Made by a program: the position numbers and the translations under genes. From DAOVQB01 sp023128935 (GTDB lineage: Bacteria > Eisenbacteria > RBG-16-71-46 > CAIMUX01 > WJJG01), in contig DAOVQB010000201.1 of the NCBI GenBank assembly GCA_030628905.1, positions 1 through 8,371 on the forward strand: a stretch of 8,371 nucleotides of DNA. Direction: 5' to 3'. Each line of letters starts with the position of its first letter. Position 1 is the stretch's first letter. The notes under the pieces are model-generated. The model worked only from the letters and a program-made list of their open reading frames with translations. It searched no databases and was not told the DNA's origin. Positions 1-5,604 of the stretch are shown one piece after another.

Positions 1-160
1 ATTCTTGCGCGGGCCCTAAGTGAGATTACGAAACTCAATCCATGCTCTTCGTGGAAGCGTTTTCGAGAGCTATGAGAAATCTTCACCCATCTGAAATTCA
101 GCGTTGGGGGCTGCTGCTGGAGGAAACTGGGGGGGATTCTCTCGGAAGAACTGCCCCAGA

Positions 161-251
161 GGGGAGGTGGAGGTCTTGGGCCTTCAGGGGAGGTGAAGGT
201 CTTGGGCCTTCAGGGGAGGTGGAGGTCTTGGGCCTTCAGGGGAGGTGAAGG
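161..251. repeat. 26-bp tandem repeat, about 3.5 copies
   Basis: Three full units (161-186, 187-212, 213-238) and a half unit (239-251) are read directly. Each starts GGGGAGGTG and ends CTTGGGCCTTCA. The copies differ only at unit position 10, which alternates G, A, G, A, so the higher-order period may be 52 bp. The period is not a multiple of three, which argues against a coding repeat. Neighbouring units can pair: CCTTCA at the end of one unit is complementary to TGAAGG at the start of the A-type units, giving serial, mutually exclusive hairpins. The array lies just past the stop codon of the minus-strand DUF4388 gene. Confidence 0.9.
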
Positions 252-252
252 C
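232..252 (-). terminator. Perfect hairpin after the DUF4388 gene, terminator-like but lacking a T-run
   Basis: GCCTTCA (232-238) and TGAAGGC (246-252) are perfect inverted repeats around a 7-base loop. The structure sits 30 bases beyond the stop codon of the minus-strand DUF4388 gene (stop at 282-284). No T-run follows on the minus strand, so classical intrinsic termination is doubtful. It may instead protect the 3' end of the transcript or be a by-product of the tandem repeat. Confidence 0.3.
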
Positions 253-281
253 TGCCATCAAGATCTGTCAGTGGAGCCTGG

Positions 282-1451
282 TCACCGCGCTGTTGACGGT
301 TGGCGCTGCCCGGGCGGCGAGCTATCCTGACCGTGCCGCGCGGAGCCAGCCTGCCCGGAGTCATCCGGGATCGCATCCCACCGGTAGGATTTTCCAGAGG
401 CATCGACGATCCAACGCAGCGCATGCGGCTCCATATCTCGACTCGTCTTCTCGCTGATAAGGCCATCTGCGACCATATCTGTGTAGCTGAGTGGATAACG
501 TCCGTGGCGGAGGCGGTAGACTTCCATCAACTGGGCGGTGGCGTAGGCCCCACGCGCGTCGCGTACCTCGGGGGTCACGAAGGAGAAATCGTTGGATGTC
601 GGCCACGGCCCTCCATGGTGGGCGATAAAGAGGCGGACCCCGAGAGTCAGAAGCAGCAGCAGCACGACACTGCCAGCGGTGAAGAAGACTGACTTCCACC
701 GCGAGCGGCGTTGCCAGAGCTGCTCCATCCACGGGCCCGATGGGACCCACTCGATCATGTCGATTAGGCCCTGGTCGCGCAGCTGGCGCACCGCTTGGAA
801 GAGGTCGTAGCCGGCCACCGCAGAGGTCTCGACGATTTCCTGCAGGGAGCGCCTTCCGTCGATGCCCTTGATGAGGGCCCGCGCGAAGGGCTCTTGAACA
901 TCACGGCTCGCCTGTCCACCTCTCATTCGGGGTATCAGTCCCGGAGGCAATTCGGCGGCCTGGAGATCTGCCCATTCATCCAGCCGCCGCATGCTTTCCA
1001 TCAGGAGTCCTTCAATCTTCCAGGGCCCCAACAGCTTGCTCGGGATGCCCACCTTCTTGGCGTTGAACTGGAACTTGCCACGGGGCCACGTCAGGATTTC
1101 GTCGAGCATCGTTTGGAGGAAGCTGTCGTAGGCGAACGACACATTCTCGATGGTCATATCTGTTAGCTTGACAAGCAGGTCGATCGGATTGATCGGTTGC
1201 GGATTGGGGAATGTCACCCACGCCCGCGCTTCCTCCTCCGTTATGTAGCGGGTTTCGAGAAGAAACCGCACGAGGGAACCCTCGGGCCGCAAAGGCGCTT
1301 CGTGCGCGGCAAGCAGGAGACCGTTCTCGAAGACAAACTGTCGCCGCTGTCCCTCGTGCGTGATCTCGAGCGTGCCCGTCTTCTGCTGAAGGGCGATCAG
1401 CTGAAATGTCTCGAGCGCGCCGAAGTCCTGCAGCGTGCCTTGGAGGCCCAT
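282..1451 (-). CDS. DUF4388 protein with one membrane helix and a pseudopilin-like C-terminal region
   Basis: This 389-residue protein opens with a DUF4388-type domain (about residues 1-155). The first residues, with GTLQDF, LETFQLIALQQKTGTLEI and a following FENG, match the usual start of that family, which is linked to bacterial signalling and gliding or pilus regulation. Residues about 185-235 look like a small winged-helix segment (LIKGIDGRRSLQEIV, then QLRDQGLIDMI). One membrane helix lies at about 254-276. The outer part (about 293-360) has ARGAYATAQLMEVYRLRHGR followed by YP, which resembles the post-helix region of type II secretion or type IV pseudopilins. The last 25 residues are low-complexity and polar. 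The ATG start is supported by AGGAG (minus strand, 1459-1463) 7 bases upstream. It is the second gene of an operon, 33 bp after the TPR gene. Family calls rest on motif memory; the substrate and partner are unknown. Confidence 0.8.
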   Translation of the reverse strand: MGLQGTLQDFGALETFQLIALQQKTGTLEITHEGQRRQFVFENGLLLAAHEAPLRPEGSLVRFLLETRYITEEEARAWVTFPNPQPINPIDLLVKLTDMTIENVSFAYDSFLQTMLDEILTWPRGKFQFNAKKVGIPSKLLGPWKIEGLLMESMRRLDEWADLQAAELPPGLIPRMRGGQASRDVQEPFARALIKGIDGRRSLQEIVETSAVAGYDLFQAVRQLRDQGLIDMIEWVPSGPWMEQLWQRRSRWKSVFFTAGSVVLLLLLTLGVRLFIAHHGGPWPTSNDFSFVTPEVRDARGAYATAQLMEVYRLRHGRYPLSYTDMVADGLISEKTSRDMEPHALRWIVDASGKSYRWDAIPDDSGQAGSARHGQDSSPPGQRQPSTAR

Positions 1452-1484
1452 GTCTGTGCTCCTATGACCTGGCTCGCCTGCGCG

Positions 1485-3404
1485 TCAGGCGATCCGGGGC
1501 CGTTTACTCTTCGACCTCGATGCGCCGAGGAATTCCTTGAGATTCGTACGCTTCTGCAGACTACGCACCTCCGCGCTGACAACCCAGGCCTGCAGAAGAA
1601 GCAGGATGGTAACCCCTATCAGTACATGGGGCAGCAGCAGGTCATCCAGCGTGGACCAGAGTAGGCCCTTGACCGGAAGGCCGCTGCTGGCAAGCCAGAG
1701 GAGCGCCCATGCAGCCATGAGCAGTTGCAGATAGGCGCTACGTGGTGACCTGCGTAGCACCGCCCCGAGCCCTGGGATCAGGCATCGCAGGGCGTCCAGA
1801 ACCCGATCACGCACGCGATCATGTCGGCCAAGCAGCTTGGTCAGGAGGATCTGGGTGTATTGGGCGCTGGCCCACTTGCGTGCGGTCACTGCGCATTCTT
1901 CGCAAAAGATCCGCCGGTCGCGTCGCTTCAGGCATTTGCGGCAGACGGTCTTACTGCACTGGCAGCAGGTGTGGATGAAGAGTCGCCGGTGCCAGCGCCT
2001 TGAGATCATGCCCATGATCGGGATCAACGGGATGCAGGCCCAGAGCAAGTAAGGATTGCCACCGGGAAACATCTGCGCCAGAAACCTTGGCATCTGAAAC
2101 CCCTCCGAGCTATGGCGGTTGACAAGGAGTTTCCAAAGATCCGCGCTGCCAAGGCGCTCCTCGATCAGATCATCTGCGTGGGCATGGAGTCGGCGTTGCT
2201 CCTCCAGACGCGCCCGCGCGGCGTTGAGCCCGAAGGCTTCTCGCATCTCCCGGTCGGCCTTGAGAAAGAGCGAGGCGCGCGCATATGACTTTGCAAGATT
2301 GTAGCGCCCGTTGAAGCTCTTCGGAGACTTGCGGACAGCGCTGACCAGATGGTGGATGGCTTTGGTGAGATTGCCTTCGCGATAGGCCAGGATGCCCCAG
2401 GTCCGGTCGCAGCGCGCTTGAGAGAGTGATCCGCTCCGCTCTGCTTCCTTAAGGGCGCGACGGGCTGCCGGGAGATCGTTCGCTTGGCGCGCTAGAAAAG
2501 ATTCCGTGAAGTAGAGGGCTGCCTCATCCGGATAGCGCTCTTCGAGGAGCTGGATCTCGGCACGCGCCTGAGGATTGTGGCCGCCCTGCTGTGCACGGTA
2601 AAGGGCCGCCACGGGGTGTGAGGGGTCGGCTGGGGCCACGAGAACCGCGATGAGGATAACGGCGAGCGGGGCGATGAGCAGCCACCCGCCCAGAATAAGG
2701 GCAAGCCGCCTCTCGACACGCGTGAGGAGGGGAAATGCAACGGTCAGGAGGAGTGCCGCCCACAGGATAAAACCCAGATCCCAAACAACGGGTAGTACGA
2801 TAAGTCCCCAGGCTGCCCACTTGGCAATCCAGCGCGGCAGCAAAGGCTGCAGGTGCTCCCAGATAAGGTGGTGCATCTTGGGCACGTGGCGAGCGAAGAT
2901 GAGCAGAGCCAAGGCAATTGATGCCATCAACAGCGGGAAGAAGATCAAGATGAAAAGGTTGGCGGCCAGGGTCTGCTGGGCGGTGAATCCGCGGACCAAT
3001 ACACTCGGCCAGGCAAGGATGGCGCGCAGAGCCAATTCCGGGTGTTGCCATGCGTCGAAGCGGGCCGACGCGAGGGTAGCAAAGATATTGGTTGGGTCAT
3101 AGGCTTTGGCCTGCTCCCAGATCGCGCATGCCTTTTCCGTATCGCCGCGGCGCGCGGTTTCAAGGCCTTCGAGAGCGGCGGCGATTCCCAGCGGGCCATG
3201 CGCTAGTACGTCGGAGGAGATCAGATACGCCTGGACGGAATCCGGGGCTGTGCTTCCCGAGTAGCTCTGTGGCGCGACACCCGAGGGTGTCAGGGGTGCG
3301 CCGCAGGCGCACGGCACAGGACTCAGAAACCACACGAGCAGAAATAGCGCTATAGCGGCCCAGTAACCCGAGCCATGGGGGTCAATTCTTATGGGGCTTG
3401 TCAT
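1485..3404 (-). CDS. Multi-pass membrane protein with TPR-like repeats and a six-cysteine zinc-ribbon-like motif
   Basis: This is a 639-residue protein from ATG 3404. A GTG at 3410 would add two residues. ATG is preferred because AAGGGG (minus strand, 3410-3415) lies 5 bases upstream; GAGG farther up could serve the GTG. An N-terminal hydrophobic segment (about 15-30) looks like a signal peptide or anchor. A TPR-like pair follows (about 75-125), then membrane helices at about 147-170, 200-226 and 234-256. A second TPR-like block (about 285-395) includes WGILAYREGNLTKAIHHLV and NGRYNLAKSYARASLFLKA. After another helix (about 450-466) come three CxxC pairs (C480/483, C488/491, C501/504), which could bind zinc, and then two more helices (about 556-573 and 588-609). 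It probably scaffolds a membrane complex; no enzyme motif is seen. It is first in the operon with the DUF4388 gene and divergent from exbB. TPR and zinc-ribbon assignments are by eye. Confidence 0.8.
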   Translation of the reverse strand: MTSPIRIDPHGSGYWAAIALFLLVWFLSPVPCACGAPLTPSGVAPQSYSGSTAPDSVQAYLISSDVLAHGPLGIAAALEGLETARRGDTEKACAIWEQAKAYDPTNIFATLASARFDAWQHPELALRAILAWPSVLVRGFTAQQTLAANLFILIFFPLLMASIALALLIFARHVPKMHHLIWEHLQPLLPRWIAKWAAWGLIVLPVVWDLGFILWAALLLTVAFPLLTRVERRLALILGGWLLIAPLAVILIAVLVAPADPSHPVAALYRAQQGGHNPQARAEIQLLEERYPDEAALYFTESFLARQANDLPAARRALKEAERSGSLSQARCDRTWGILAYREGNLTKAIHHLVSAVRKSPKSFNGRYNLAKSYARASLFLKADREMREAFGLNAARARLEEQRRLHAHADDLIEERLGSADLWKLLVNRHSSEGFQMPRFLAQMFPGGNPYLLWACIPLIPIMGMISRRWHRRLFIHTCCQCSKTVCRKCLKRRDRRIFCEECAVTARKWASAQYTQILLTKLLGRHDRVRDRVLDALRCLIPGLGAVLRRSPRSAYLQLLMAAWALLWLASSGLPVKGLLWSTLDDLLLPHVLIGVTILLLLQAWVVSAEVRSLQKRTNLKEFLGASRSKSKRPRIA

Positions 3405-3460
3405 CGGCACCCCTTGATATCCTCATCATGTGTTGTCGGCTGGTACTTTCAGACGGCATA

Positions 3461-3466
3461 ATTGTA
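3461..3466 (-). promoter_or_regulatory. Possible -10 element for the TPR/DUF4388 operon
   Basis: On the minus strand this reads TACAAT, five of six matches to TATAAT, and would put the transcript start about 45-50 bases before the TPR gene. No good -35 hexamer is found 16-18 bases upstream, so the promoter would be weak or activator-dependent. The call rests on one hexamer in a locally AT-rich stretch. Confidence 0.28.
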
Positions 3467-3565
3467 TTGCTTCTATCGGCATCCTCTAGATGCACCTTGA
3501 AGAGGCAAGGGGACTCGGGAGTTGTTATGGGACCGTAAGTTGGCTGGGAAGAGCTGTGCTGGGAA

Positions 3566-3592
3566 TGGCTTGCAGGGGAGGCCGGCAAGCCA
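3566..3592. repeat. Perfect 8-bp inverted repeat with an 11-base loop
   Basis: TGGCTTGC (3566-3573) is the exact reverse complement of GCAAGCCA (3585-3592). The loop (3574-3584) is AGGGGAGGCCG. It begins 43 bp upstream of the 26-bp array and about 110 bp upstream of the exbB promoter -10. It could be an operator half-site pair or an RNA hairpin. No T-run follows on either strand, so it is not an obvious terminator. Confidence 0.5.
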
Positions 3593-3608
3593 CGATGAGC
3601 TGGGGTAT

Positions 3609-3681
3609 GGCTAGGGCTGGATGCCGCCGATCTAGGCTAGGGCTGGATGCCGCCGATCTAGGCTATGGCTGGATGCCGCCG
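3609..3681. repeat. 26-bp tandem repeat, about 2.8 copies, upstream of the exbB promoter
   Basis: Two identical full units (3609-3634, 3635-3660) and a 21-base partial third (3661-3681, one mismatch G to T at its sixth base) are read directly. The unit begins GGCTAGGGCTGGATGCCGCC and ends GATCTA. The first junction forms the interrupted palindrome CTAGGCTAG (3632-3640). The array stops 20 bp before the -35 hexamer of the rightward promoter, a position suited to a repeated operator. It may equally be a simple variable-number repeat. It shares its period, but not its sequence, with the array at 161-251. Confidence 0.9.
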
Positions 3682-3701
3682 CGCAGGGGGCAAATTCGAC
3701 C

Positions 3702-3731
3702 TTGACACTCTCCACAGGCCATTCCTAACAT
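3702..3731 (+). promoter_or_regulatory. Candidate sigma70-type promoter for the exbB-exbD-exbD-tonB operon
   Basis: A perfect -35 hexamer TTGACA (3702-3707) is followed after 18 bases by TAACAT (3726-3731), four of six matches to TATAAT. Transcription would start near 3738 and leave a leader of about 135 bases before exbB. The surrounding sequence is AT-richer than its neighbours. No convincing Fur box was recognised, although TonB systems are often iron-controlled. Confidence 0.55.
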
Positions 3732-3779
3732 TGATAAGACTTTACCATTAGGCGGCGCTGGCGTCTCGAGGTCTACGAT

Positions 3780-3801
3780 GGCGGTTGCGCTGCCGCCTTT
3801 T
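3780..3801 (+). terminator. Terminator-like hairpin in the exbB leader (possible attenuator)
   Basis: GGCGGT (3780-3785) can pair with GCCGCC (3792-3797; last pair T-G) around a 6-base loop, followed at once by TTTT (3798-3801). A competing GGCGGC at 3751-3756 is perfectly complementary to the same GCCGCC, so two alternative folds are possible. This layout, between promoter and first gene, would suit transcription attenuation. The T-run is short, and no leader peptide or known riboswitch core was recognised. Confidence 0.3.
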
Positions 3802-3872
3802 GCCAACAGGAAGACGGCGTTTAGTGGCAGGGGCATTGGCGCCTCAGTACCGCTTGCAAGGAGAGGGTGCGC

Positions 3873-4676
3873 ATGAAACTCGGTAGGCTCTGGACATGGG
3901 GTTTGGGTTGGGCACTGATTGTGCTCTTGGGATTCTGCCTGGGTGCGGCTCCTGCATTATCCCAGGATGTTGGGGAGGAAGGGACCGAGGAGGTCTCAAG
4001 CGCAGGGGCTGACCCATCTGGTGGAGATGTCGTGGGTGCCGAGCATGTGGCAACGCAGCGCAGGAGTGGGTTTATCGACTTCTTCGACAAGGGTGGCGAC
4101 TTTATGTGGCCCTTGCTGATGCTGGCGGTCTTGGGTTTGGCCGTCATCCTGGAGCGGATCTTCACGCTGCAGCGGGCGCACACAAACACGCGACGCTTAA
4201 TGGCCGCGATTGTTGGCAGCCTAAAGGGCCAAGGCGTCAATGAAGCCCAGGAGATCTGCATGAACACGCGCGGCCCGATTGCCGCGATCCTGCATGCGGG
4301 CCTGGCGAAAGTGGACCGGGGTCCAGCGGCTGTTGAGAAGGCCATTGAGAACTCCGGGGCCATTGAAATGGCGTTTCTGCAGCGCGGGCTTCCAGTGCTA
4401 TCGACGGTGGCGAATGTGGCACCCCTGCTTGGCTTCCTCGGTACCGTGGCAGGGATGATCCATGCATTTGAAGCGATCGCGGCTGCCGAGCAGGTAAGTG
4501 CCAAGGTTGTGGCCAGCGGAATATCAGAGGCATTGATCACGACGATGACCGGGTTGATCATCGCGATCCCTGTCCAGGCGATGTACAACTACTTCACGTC
4601 GCAGATCGACCGCTTCGTTCTGGAGATGGAGGAAACCTCCGTTGAACTGCTCGACGTTCTCACCGAGGAGGGCTAA
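3873..4676 (+). CDS. exbB: MotA/TolQ/ExbB proton-channel family protein (ExbB-like)
   Basis: This inner-membrane protein would form the proton-conducting core of the TonB motor with ExbD. It has 267 residues from ATG 3873, chosen because AAGGAG (3858-3863) lies 9 bases upstream; GTG at 3867 is too close to that site. A cleavable signal peptide is likely (about 1-30, ending PALS before QD). An acidic, Ser/Gly-rich extension follows (about 31-65). Helix 1 is at about 78-98 (MWPLLMLAVLGLAVILERIF), helix 2 at about 172-198 with the hallmark APLLGFLGTVAGM, and helix 3 at about 218-240 with GLIIAIPVQAMYNYF. These last two are the strongest family markers. It is the first gene of the operon, 42 bp before the first exbD. 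TolQ is the main alternative; the tonB gene downstream favours ExbB. The signal peptide plus extension is found only in some ExbB proteins. Confidence 0.92.
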   Translation: MKLGRLWTWGLGWALIVLLGFCLGAAPALSQDVGEEGTEEVSSAGADPSGGDVVGAEHVATQRRSGFIDFFDKGGDFMWPLLMLAVLGLAVILERIFTLQRAHTNTRRLMAAIVGSLKGQGVNEAQEICMNTRGPIAAILHAGLAKVDRGPAAVEKAIENSGAIEMAFLQRGLPVLSTVANVAPLLGFLGTVAGMIHAFEAIAAAEQVSAKVVASGISEALITTMTGLIIAIPVQAMYNYFTSQIDRFVLEMEETSVELLDVLTEEG

Positions 4677-4718
4677 ACTGCAGGTGTGTGGGCATAAGTC
4701 GAGCCAGGGAGTCAGAAC

Positions 4719-5126
4719 ATGGCCAAACTAAAGCATCCTAACCTTCCTCCTCCGGAGATCAGCCAGGCGTCCACTGCTGACATCGCCTTTCTCCTGCTGA
4801 TCTTTTTTATCTCGACAACTGTTTTCGAGACAGAATTTGGAATTCCACTCCTGTTGCCCGGACTGGGGGGCCAGTCTGTGAAGGTAAAGCGCAAGAACGT
4901 GTTGACCTTGCGCGCAGCGGCTGATGGCAGTGTCTATGTTGACGATGCTCCCGTGGGGCTCCGGACGATACGGGGCATGCTGGAGACCGAGCTGGAAGGG
5001 AATGAGAACTTGATCATCTCGATCGAGACCGATTCGGACGCAGCCTACGAACGCATGATCGACATCCTGGACGAGGTAAAAGCCGCAAAGGCACCTCGCA
5101 TTTCGATCAAGCGATCTAGGGGCTAG
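4719..5126 (+). CDS. exbD: ExbD/TolR family protein, first paralogue
   Basis: This 135-residue protein is the stator partner of ExbB. It has a short cytoplasmic N-terminus, one membrane helix (about 19-38) and a periplasmic domain (about 45-135). The helix carries the family's essential aspartate (D21) in TADIAFLLLIFF, where proton transfer couples to the motor. The C-terminal domain has the usual pattern, with GSVYVDDAPV and NLIISIETDSDAAYERMIDI. ATG 4719 is supported by AGGGAG (4706-4711) 7 bases upstream. Length is typical of the family. It lies between exbB and a second exbD and should be co-transcribed with both. ExbD versus TolR cannot be settled from sequence alone; the downstream tonB favours ExbD. 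Confidence 0.92.
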   Translation: MAKLKHPNLPPPEISQASTADIAFLLLIFFISTTVFETEFGIPLLLPGLGGQSVKVKRKNVLTLRAAADGSVYVDDAPVGLRTIRGMLETELEGNENLIISIETDSDAAYERMIDILDEVKAAKAPRISIKRSRG

Positions 5127-5129
5127 GGC

Positions 5130-5183
5130 ATGGACGGGCTCGATGAGATCAGGCGCGTGGAATCAGCAACACGGAGGATGTAG
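5130..5183 (+). CDS. Possible 17-residue coupling ORF between the two exbD genes
   Basis: ATG at 5130 opens 17 codons (product MDGLDEIRRVESATRRM) and ends at TAG 5181-5183, whose last base is the first base of the GTG start of the second exbD (TAGTG, 5181-5185). AGGGG (5118-5122) lies 7 bases before the ATG. This layout would let ribosomes finishing the small ORF restart on the second exbD. The peptide has no recognisable domain. It may be chance, because the second exbD has its own GGAGG. Confidence 0.3.
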   Translation: MDGLDEIRRVESATRRM

Positions 5184-5590
5184 TGAGGTTCAAACGGACA
5201 TTAGAAATGGGGGCGAGCGTTCCCACCGGGTCCATGGGGGATATTGTTTTCCTCTTACTCATCTTCTTTTTGGCCACGACGATTTTTAAGCTTGAGGAAG
5301 GACTCACGGTAACTCTACCACGGGCGGAGTCCGGAGTCCGTGTCCCACGTGAGAAGGTGACGCACGTGTGGGTCGATGCGCATGAGGATATCAGCATTGA
5401 TGACGCCTTTGTGCATATGGACATGATTGAGCAGTTGCTGGTAAAGAAGATGCGCGAAAACCCTCAGCTCATGGTGGGCCTCAACATGGATGCCGCCCTG
5501 CCATACAGCACGGTAGATAGGGTACTCCGGCAACTGAGGAAGGCGAACGCGCTCAGCGTTTCCTTCACGAGCGACCTGGAGGCAAGCTGA
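5183..5590 (+). CDS. exbD: ExbD/TolR family protein, second paralogue
   Basis: This second ExbD-like stator subunit also has 135 residues. The membrane helix (about 18-37) has the conserved aspartate D20 in MGDIVFLLLIFF, and the periplasmic domain follows, with NPQLMVGLNMDAALPYSTVD matching the family's C-terminal core. The start is GTG 5183, supported by GGAGG (5173-5177) 5 bases upstream; the nearby ATG is followed directly by a stop. The helices of the two paralogues are clearly alike (both DI-F-LLLIFF), while the periplasmic domains differ widely, suggesting a heteromeric stator or different TonB-side contacts rather than a recent duplication. It is 14 bp upstream of tonB. Confidence 0.92.
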   Translation: MRFKRTLEMGASVPTGSMGDIVFLLLIFFLATTIFKLEEGLTVTLPRAESGVRVPREKVTHVWVDAHEDISIDDAFVHMDMIEQLLVKKMRENPQLMVGLNMDAALPYSTVDRVLRQLRKANALSVSFTSDLEAS

Positions 5591-5604
5591 GGAGGTGGAG
5601 ACTC

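Larger units (their letters stand above)
1..281. other. Left-edge region without a convincing gene
   Basis: I see no supported gene here. The longest plus-strand reading frame begins at 42 without a ribosome binding site and runs through the tandem repeats; its translation has no recognisable domain. The right half is occupied by a 26-bp tandem array (161-251). The region lies downstream of the minus-strand operon ending at 282, so it probably acts as that operon's 3' region. A GTG-started frame at 245 encodes a signal-peptide-like N-terminus but runs antisense into the DUF4388 gene; see the findings. Confidence 0.5.
3411..3872. other. Divergent intergenic region, 462 bp
   Basis: No gene is supported here; frames at 3490-3705 (plus) and 3382-3588 (minus) lack ribosome binding sites and recognisable protein character. 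The region separates the leftward TPR/DUF4388 operon from the rightward exbB operon. It contains a possible weak leftward -10 element (3461-3466), a perfect 8-bp inverted repeat (3566-3592), a 26-bp tandem array (3609-3681), a rightward promoter (3702-3731) and a leader of about 135 bases with a hairpin followed by four T residues (3780-3801). Each is listed separately. Confidence 0.7.

Noticed and set aside
42..248. 68-residue plus-strand frame at the left edge
   Set aside because: No ribosome binding site before the ATG, the second half is translated tandem repeat, and the repeat period (26) is not a multiple of three.
161..251. Small CRISPR array
   Set aside because: The units are directly contiguous with no unique spacers between them, so this is a simple tandem repeat.
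3609..3681. CRISPR array or replication iterons
   Set aside because: No spacers are present, and there is no replication initiator gene or AT-rich unwinding region next to the repeats.
3490..3705. 71-residue plus-strand frame in the divergent intergenic region
   Set aside because: No ribosome binding site; its translation runs through the 26-bp repeat and overlaps the likely promoter of the exbB operon.
3720..3750. Fur-type iron box near the exbB promoter
   Set aside because: The AT-rich segment contains TGATAAG but no adequate inverted hexamer match to the Fur consensus.
3821..4588. 255-residue minus-strand frame opposite exbB
   Set aside because: It is antisense to an unmistakable ExbB/TolQ protein and has no recognisable domain.
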